NCBI GenBank assembly: GCA_001799045.1
Contig: MGRY01000147.1
Location: 337-8,941, forward strand
Reading direction: 5' to 3'
DNA from: Deltaproteobacteria bacterium RIFCSPLOWO2_02_56_12
GTDB taxonomy: Bacteria; Desulfobacterota; Binatia; UBA9968
Length of the DNA: 8,605 nt
Numbering within the stretch: the first letter of the stretch is position 1; the number at the start of each line of letters is the position of its first letter. A program made the position numbers and the translations under genes. Below, piece after piece: positions 5,232 to 8,605 of this stretch. Below the pieces are notes generated by a model. That model worked only from the letters and a program-made list of their open reading frames with translations, had not been told where the DNA came from and made no database searches.

Positions 5232-6443
5232 ATGGCTCTGAGCTCGCAAAACTCCAAAGAGCGGTGGTTTTTTCTCTTTATCGCGACCCTGTCCCAGGTG
5301 AGCATGGCCGTTATTCATCTCGGTATTCCGGCGTTAATCCCGCTGATTCAGGATGAGCTCAAGCTCAGCCGTACGGAGGTGGGCCTCCTGACATCCGTTC
5401 TCAACAGTGGCGTTGTCGTTGCTGCCATTGCTGCGGGGAAAGCGGCTGATCGTTTTGGCGAGCGGCTGATCATCGCCTATGGAGCGATGGCATGCGGGAT
5501 CATCGCCATGGGGATGAATTGGGCGGCGGGCTTTGCCACGCTTTTTCCCGTCCTTCTCTTGCTGGGCTTGGCCACCGCCACCGCCACGCCGGCGGGGAGC
5601 AAGGCGGTTGCAGGTTGGTTCCATGCGAGGGAGAGGGGAACCGCTATGGGAGTGAGACAGATGGCCATCCCTCTGGGCGGAGCAATAGCCGCTATGACTC
5701 TCCCCTCTGTGGCGCTCCGCTATGGATGGCGTTTTGCCCTCGCCTTTGCCGGTTTGTTCGCCGTAGGGATGGGCCTGGCAGCCCTTTTTCTCTATAAGGA
5801 GCCTCCGATCTCTAGTCGCCGGGCAGAGCAAGGGCCGGTAGTAGGAATCAAAGGTCTCATTCAACGGAGAAATATCCGATCCGTTCTCTTCTTTGTCTTC
5901 ATTCTGGGCGGAGCGCAATGGTGCTACCTGGCCTATCTGGAGCTCTATTTGACCGAGACTCTGGGCTTCTCGATAAGGCTTGCCGCCAGCCTCTTGGCAT
6001 TGGGCCAGATCTGCGGGGTTGGGGGAAGGGTATTCTGGGGATTTTTGAGCGATCGGTTTTTTGGCAGCAGGCGCAAACCTACGCTGCTCGTGGTCGGTTT
6101 CCTTGCTATCCTCATGACTCTATGGACATCGCTCTTTTCACCTCAGACTTCCTCCGGGCTGGCCTTCTTGGTGGTCGCCCTCTTGGGGTTGACCCTGCTC
6201 GGGTGGAACGGTCTCTACTTGGCCTTTGTTTCGGAGTTAGCCGGTTCCAGGGTAGCCGGCATGGCCATAGGATTGAGTAATACGGGGGCCTTTCTCGGCA
6301 TCGTCACCCTGCCGCCGATCTTTGGCTTTATCGTTGATCATAGCAACTCTTACCGTCCGGCCTGGATTGGGCTGGCCGGCATGATTCTCGTCGCCCTCTC
6401 GGTTCTGCGCTGTGTCCGGGAGGAGGATAAATATTCACTTTAG
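5232..6443 (+). CDS. Major facilitator superfamily transporter
   Basis: A 403-aa inner-membrane carrier with about twelve hydrophobic segments in two halves, the usual MFS length. The signature loop after TM2 is present as GKAADRFGER (69-78; Asp73, Arg74). Its echo between TM8 and TM9 is GFLSDRFFGSRRK (270-282). After TM4 comes GWFHARERGTAMGVRQMAIPLGG, the Glu-Arg-containing stretch typical of organic-anion/proton MFS carriers. The substrate cannot be read from sequence. The amidohydrolase and FAH-family genes 89 bp downstream suggest uptake of an aromatic or aliphatic carboxylic acid, which is inference. ATG 5232 has no clear Shine-Dalgarno, but no better in-frame start precedes TM1. The gene ends before a separate promoter, so it is probably a transcription unit of its own with some read-through. 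Confidence 0.9.
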   Translation: MALSSQNSKERWFFLFIATLSQVSMAVIHLGIPALIPLIQDELKLSRTEVGLLTSVLNSGVVVAAIAAGKAADRFGERLIIAYGAMACGIIAMGMNWAAGFATLFPVLLLLGLATATATPAGSKAVAGWFHARERGTAMGVRQMAIPLGGAIAAMTLPSVALRYGWRFALAFAGLFAVGMGLAALFLYKEPPISSRRAEQGPVVGIKGLIQRRNIRSVLFFVFILGGAQWCYLAYLELYLTETLGFSIRLAASLLALGQICGVGGRVFWGFLSDRFFGSRRKPTLLVVGFLAILMTLWTSLFSPQTSSGLAFLVVALLGLTLLGWNGLYLAFVSELAGSRVAGMAIGLSNTGAFLGIVTLPPIFGFIVDHSNSYRPAWIGLAGMILVALSVLRCVREEDKYSL

Positions 6444-6459
6444 GATTTTTCCACCATCC

Positions 6460-6488
6460 TTGACAACCGTGGTCCCCTTTCTTATAGG
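6460..6488 (+). promoter_or_regulatory. Sigma70-type promoter of the amidohydrolase-FAH operon
   Basis: A perfect -35 box TTGACA (6460-6465) is followed after 17 nt by TATAGG (6483-6488), which keeps the key first two T-A positions of the -10. Transcription would start near 6495, leaving a leader of about 40 nt before ATG 6533. It lies in the gap after the MFS gene. No operator palindrome stands out around it. Confidence 0.6.
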
Positions 6489-6532
6489 TGGTGAGATCCT
6501 AATCTTGCCAGGGTGAACCGAAGAGTTGGTCT

Positions 6533-7528
6533 ATGAAAGTTGATATCCACGCCCACTACATCCCAAGGGATGGCCTGAAGATTGCCCGGGAGATCGGCAA
6601 GCGCTACGACCTCAAGATCACCCGGGATGAAAAGGGACGGGAAATGCTCACGCGTGACGGGAAGCGAGAGTTTGGTCCGTTGCGCGAAGAATTTTACGAC
6701 CTCGATCTACGTCTGAGCATTATGGATAAAGCGGGCATTGATATTCAGGCCCTATCGGCACAGAACTCTTTCTTTTTTTACTGGATGGCGCCCGAAGAAG
6801 GGTTGGAGTTAGCCCAGTGGCTGAACGACGCCTTCGCCGCCGCAGTCAAAAAAGAGCCTAAACGTTTTGCCGCCCTGGCCACCGTGCCATTGCAGGACAG
6901 CAGGAGGGCAGCCGGGGAATTGGAACGGGTGGTAAAAAAGCTTAATTTCCGCGGGGTCCAGATCGGCTCTAATATCAACGGACGCTACTTCGATGATCCG
7001 GGCTTCGATCCCTTCTGGGAGGCAGCTCAGGCCCTGGATGCGCTCATTCTTGTCCATCCCACCAATGTGGCCGGAGCGGAACGGATGGGGGACTACTACC
7101 TCTTTAATCTCATCGGTAATCCTGCGGAGACCTCCTTAGCCTTCGCCAAATGTATTTTCGGCGGCGTGATGGAGCGATTTCCCCGGCTAAGATTCTGCCT
7201 CGCCCATGCCGGCGGCTTTCTCCCCTATACCTGGGGGCGGATGGAGCGCGGCTACAAGGCCGTTAAAGATTGCCAGGGAAAGATTTCCCGGCCGCCCGGT
7301 GAATATCTCAAACTCTTTTACTTTGATACGATTGCGCACAGCCGGATGGCGCTGGAATACCTGGTGCAAAATTTCGGCGCGGATCATGTGTTGCTGGGCA
7401 GCGATTATCCGTTCGATATGGGCGACCCGGAGCCTTGGAGGACGGTGGACAGTTTAAGGATTGGGAAGAAGGACAAAGAAAAAATAGGCGGGGAAAATGC
7501 CGCCTCGCTTCTAGGTATCAACATATAA
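6533..7528 (+). CDS. Amidohydrolase-family metalloenzyme, ACMSD-like decarboxylase/hydrolase
   Basis: A 331-aa TIM-barrel protein of the amidohydrolase_2 family, close in layout to 2-amino-3-carboxymuconate-6-semialdehyde decarboxylase (ACMSD). The ligands fall where that enzyme has them: HxH at H6 and H8 (DIHAHYIP), H175 (VHPTN), H225 (LAHAGGFLPYTWGR) and D291 (LGSDYPFDMG). In ACMSD the first three and the Asp bind one zinc, and the fourth His activates water for non-oxidative decarboxylation. Relatives with the same residues decarboxylate hydroxybenzoates or hydrolyse other acids, so the substrate remains open. The protein is cytoplasmic, with no signal peptide. ATG 6533 follows a weak GAAGAG. 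The next gene begins 16 bp after the stop, so the two form an operon. The stretch with the TTGACA promoter immediately precedes it. Confidence 0.88.
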   Translation: MKVDIHAHYIPRDGLKIAREIGKRYDLKITRDEKGREMLTRDGKREFGPLREEFYDLDLRLSIMDKAGIDIQALSAQNSFFFYWMAPEEGLELAQWLNDAFAAAVKKEPKRFAALATVPLQDSRRAAGELERVVKKLNFRGVQIGSNINGRYFDDPGFDPFWEAAQALDALILVHPTNVAGAERMGDYYLFNLIGNPAETSLAFAKCIFGGVMERFPRLRFCLAHAGGFLPYTWGRMERGYKAVKDCQGKISRPPGEYLKLFYFDTIAHSRMALEYLVQNFGADHVLLGSDYPFDMGDPEPWRTVDSLRIGKKDKEKIGGENAASLLGINI

Positions 7529-7532
7529 AAGC

Positions 7533-7539
7533 AAGGAGG
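7533..7539 (+). promoter_or_regulatory. Strong Shine-Dalgarno of the FAH-family gene
   Basis: AAGGAGG with a 5-nt A-only spacer before ATG 7545, within the 16-bp gap after the amidohydrolase stop. It is the strongest ribosome site on the plus strand here and fixes this start. It predicts that the second gene of the operon is translated at least as well as the first. Confidence 0.8.
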
Positions 7540-7544
7540 AAAAA

Positions 7545-8492
7545 ATGCGTTTTGTAACCTTTACGCTAAAAAAGCAGAACCGGGTGGGTCTCATGGCGCC
7601 GGGCGACTTGATCATCGATCTTGCGGAAGTCAACCGGCGTTATCTGAAAGGCGGCTCGCCGTCCTATCTGACCACCATGCAGGCTTTCATTGAAGGGGGC
7701 GCAAAGGCCCTCGGCGCGGCTAAAAGGGCGGCGCGGTACGTGGGGGTGCAGAGCCCGGAGGGGCTAAAGAGGCTTGGCAGTGTTGGGGCCGTCGTTCAGC
7801 TCGGGCGGGCCAAAATTATTTCCCCTATTCCTTGGCCGAGGAAGAACGTTATTCTTCTTGGGGTCAACTATAAAGAGCATGTTGAAGAAGGAGCGAGAGC
7901 AAGATCCCTCGAACTCAAATATCCGGAGGCGCCGGTTTTCTTCACCAAGCCGGCAACCTCCGTCATCGGCCACCTGGGGAAGGTCGTCCACCACAGGGCG
8001 ACCGAGAAGCTGGACTACGAGATCGAGTTGGCGGTGATCATCGGGAAGAAAGGGAGAGATATCCCCAAGGAAAAAGTTTATGATTACATCTTCGGTTATA
8101 CGATCTGTCTCGATATGACCGCTCGCGACCTTCAGCGCAGGCACGGCCAATGGTTCAAGGGAAAATCTCTGGATACCTTATGCCCCTTAGGGCCCTGGAT
8201 CGTGCACAAGAGCGCCCTGCCAAATCCCCAGGCGTTGCGTCTCATATGCCGGGTTAACGGCGAGGTCATGCAGGATGACAATACGAGCAACATGATCTTC
8301 GATATCCCGACAACGATCGAGTCGCTCTCCAGCGGGATGACCCTTGAGCCTGGCGAGATCATCAGCACCGGAACTCCTTCGGGCGTGGGCTTTGCCCGTG
8401 TGCCGCCATTTTTCTTAAAGCCGGGGGATAAAGTCGAAGGCGAAATCGAGGGCATTGGGGTCCTCCAGGTGGAGATCGCCGCCCCAGCTTAA
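7545..8492 (+). CDS. Fumarylacetoacetate hydrolase family protein
   Basis: A 315-aa member of the FAH superfamily, which cleaves C-C bonds of beta-diketo acids, decarboxylates oxaloacetate-like acids or hydrates dienoates, using Mg or Mn. The signature elements are in order: GVNYKEHVEE (106-115, catalytic His112/Glu115), DYEIELAVIIGK (E159 and E161, metal ligands), CLDMTARD (D190, third ligand), FKGKSLDTLCPLGPW (204-218) and TGTPSGVGF (275-283). About 90 N-terminal residues precede the catalytic fold, the usual arrangement of the ~300-aa bacterial forms. The gene is second in an operon with the ACMSD-like amidohydrolase. Together they fit a lower meta-cleavage or related aromatic acid pathway, but the reaction is not specified by sequence. 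The stop codon TAA is followed within 7 nt by an AT-rich repeat. Confidence 0.92.
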   Translation: MRFVTFTLKKQNRVGLMAPGDLIIDLAEVNRRYLKGGSPSYLTTMQAFIEGGAKALGAAKRAARYVGVQSPEGLKRLGSVGAVVQLGRAKIISPIPWPRKNVILLGVNYKEHVEEGARARSLELKYPEAPVFFTKPATSVIGHLGKVVHHRATEKLDYEIELAVIIGKKGRDIPKEKVYDYIFGYTICLDMTARDLQRRHGQWFKGKSLDTLCPLGPWIVHKSALPNPQALRLICRVNGEVMQDDNTSNMIFDIPTTIESLSSGMTLEPGEIISTGTPSGVGFARVPPFFLKPGDKVEGEIEGIGVLQVEIAAPA

Positions 8493-8498
8493 GCACAA

Positions 8499-8560
8499 TG
8501 CAAAATGTAAATTGCAAAATGCAGAGTGAAAATTTTTCATTTTTCAATTTGCAATTTGCC
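8499..8560. repeat. Inverted repeat of degenerate heptanucleotide units, copy 2
   Basis: The left arm (8499-8533) parses as TGCAAAA, TGTAAAT, TGCAAAA, TGCAGAG, TGAAAAT. The right arm (8534-8560) parses as TTTTCAT, TTTTCAA, TTTGCAA, TTTGCC, the same unit inverted with almost no loop. It corresponds unit for unit to the copy at 3446-3514. It sits between the FAH-family stop and a possible next start, where its transcript could form an AU-rich hairpin. Without a following U-tract, a terminator role is only possible, not shown. Confidence 0.75.
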
Positions 8561-8578
8561 TTTTGAAGTGAGGGGTTC

Positions 8579-8605
8579 ATGGAGCGTGTCAGGCCTCCCG
8601 CTGTG
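8579..8605 (+). CDS. Possible start of a further gene (runs off window)
   Basis: ATG 8579 opens a frame (MERVRPPAV) that is still open at the right edge. A purine-rich GTGAGGGG lies just upstream, although its 3-nt spacing is short. Nine codons are too few to name a product. It follows the FAH-family gene in the same direction after the repeat, so it could be a third gene of that operon. Confidence 0.35.

Noticed and set aside
5334..5918. A 194-codon open frame on the minus strand.
   Set aside because: It lies wholly antisense to the MFS transporter. Its translation is low-complexity (Arg/Gly/His-rich) and matches nothing, while the plus-strand frame has clear MFS motifs.
7764..8150. A 128-codon open frame on the minus strand opposite the FAH-family gene.
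   Set aside because: The plus-strand frame contains the GVNYKEH and EIE metal motifs at the correct spacing. The antisense translation has no family features and no ribosome site.

Overview
The window reads as chromosomal DNA from an uncultured, moderately GC-rich Gram-negative bacterium. Supporting signs are a SPOR-domain carboxypeptidase, Sec signal peptides, Shine-Dalgarno sites, and dispersed AT-rich palindromic repeats at gene borders. The protein style suggests a deltaproteobacterium-like or related metagenomic lineage (Desulfobacterota, Rokubacteria or NC10-like). That is inference; no marker here fixes the taxonomy.

Left edge (1-247, + strand): the C-terminal end of a PIN-domain protein, then what looks like an MBL-fold hydrolase gene collapsed to its first ~25 and last ~17 codons in different frames.

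Centre (273-5143, - strand): seven genes in one direction. In transcription order they are an unrecognised 75-aa protein, holA (DNA polymerase III delta, unusually long), a secreted PLD-family nuclease, a membrane-anchored OB-fold protein, a small four-cysteine protein, a TPR protein, and a D-alanyl-D-alanine carboxypeptidase with a C-terminal SPOR domain. holA, the PLD gene and the OB gene overlap end to start and are probably translationally coupled.

Right (5232-8605, + strand): an MFS transporter, then a well-formed sigma70-type promoter (TTGACA, 17 nt, TATAGG). The promoter drives an ACMSD-like amidohydrolase and a fumarylacetoacetate-hydrolase family protein 16 bp apart. Together they look like an uptake and breakdown module for an aromatic or meta-cleavage-derived acid, though the substrate cannot be read from sequence. 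A further ORF may begin at 8579.

The most interesting structure is a family of inverted repeats built from a degenerate 7-bp unit (TGCAAAA-like), with one copy at about 3446-3514 and one at 8499-8560. The first copy spans the holA/PLD junction. It encodes the last residues and stop codon of holA and most of the signal peptide of the PLD nuclease. A different GCTG/CAGC-rich repeat sits between the 75-aa gene and holA and supplies the stop codon of the former. I found no RNA genes, CRISPR array or insertion sequence. No non-coding stretch exceeds 300 bases.
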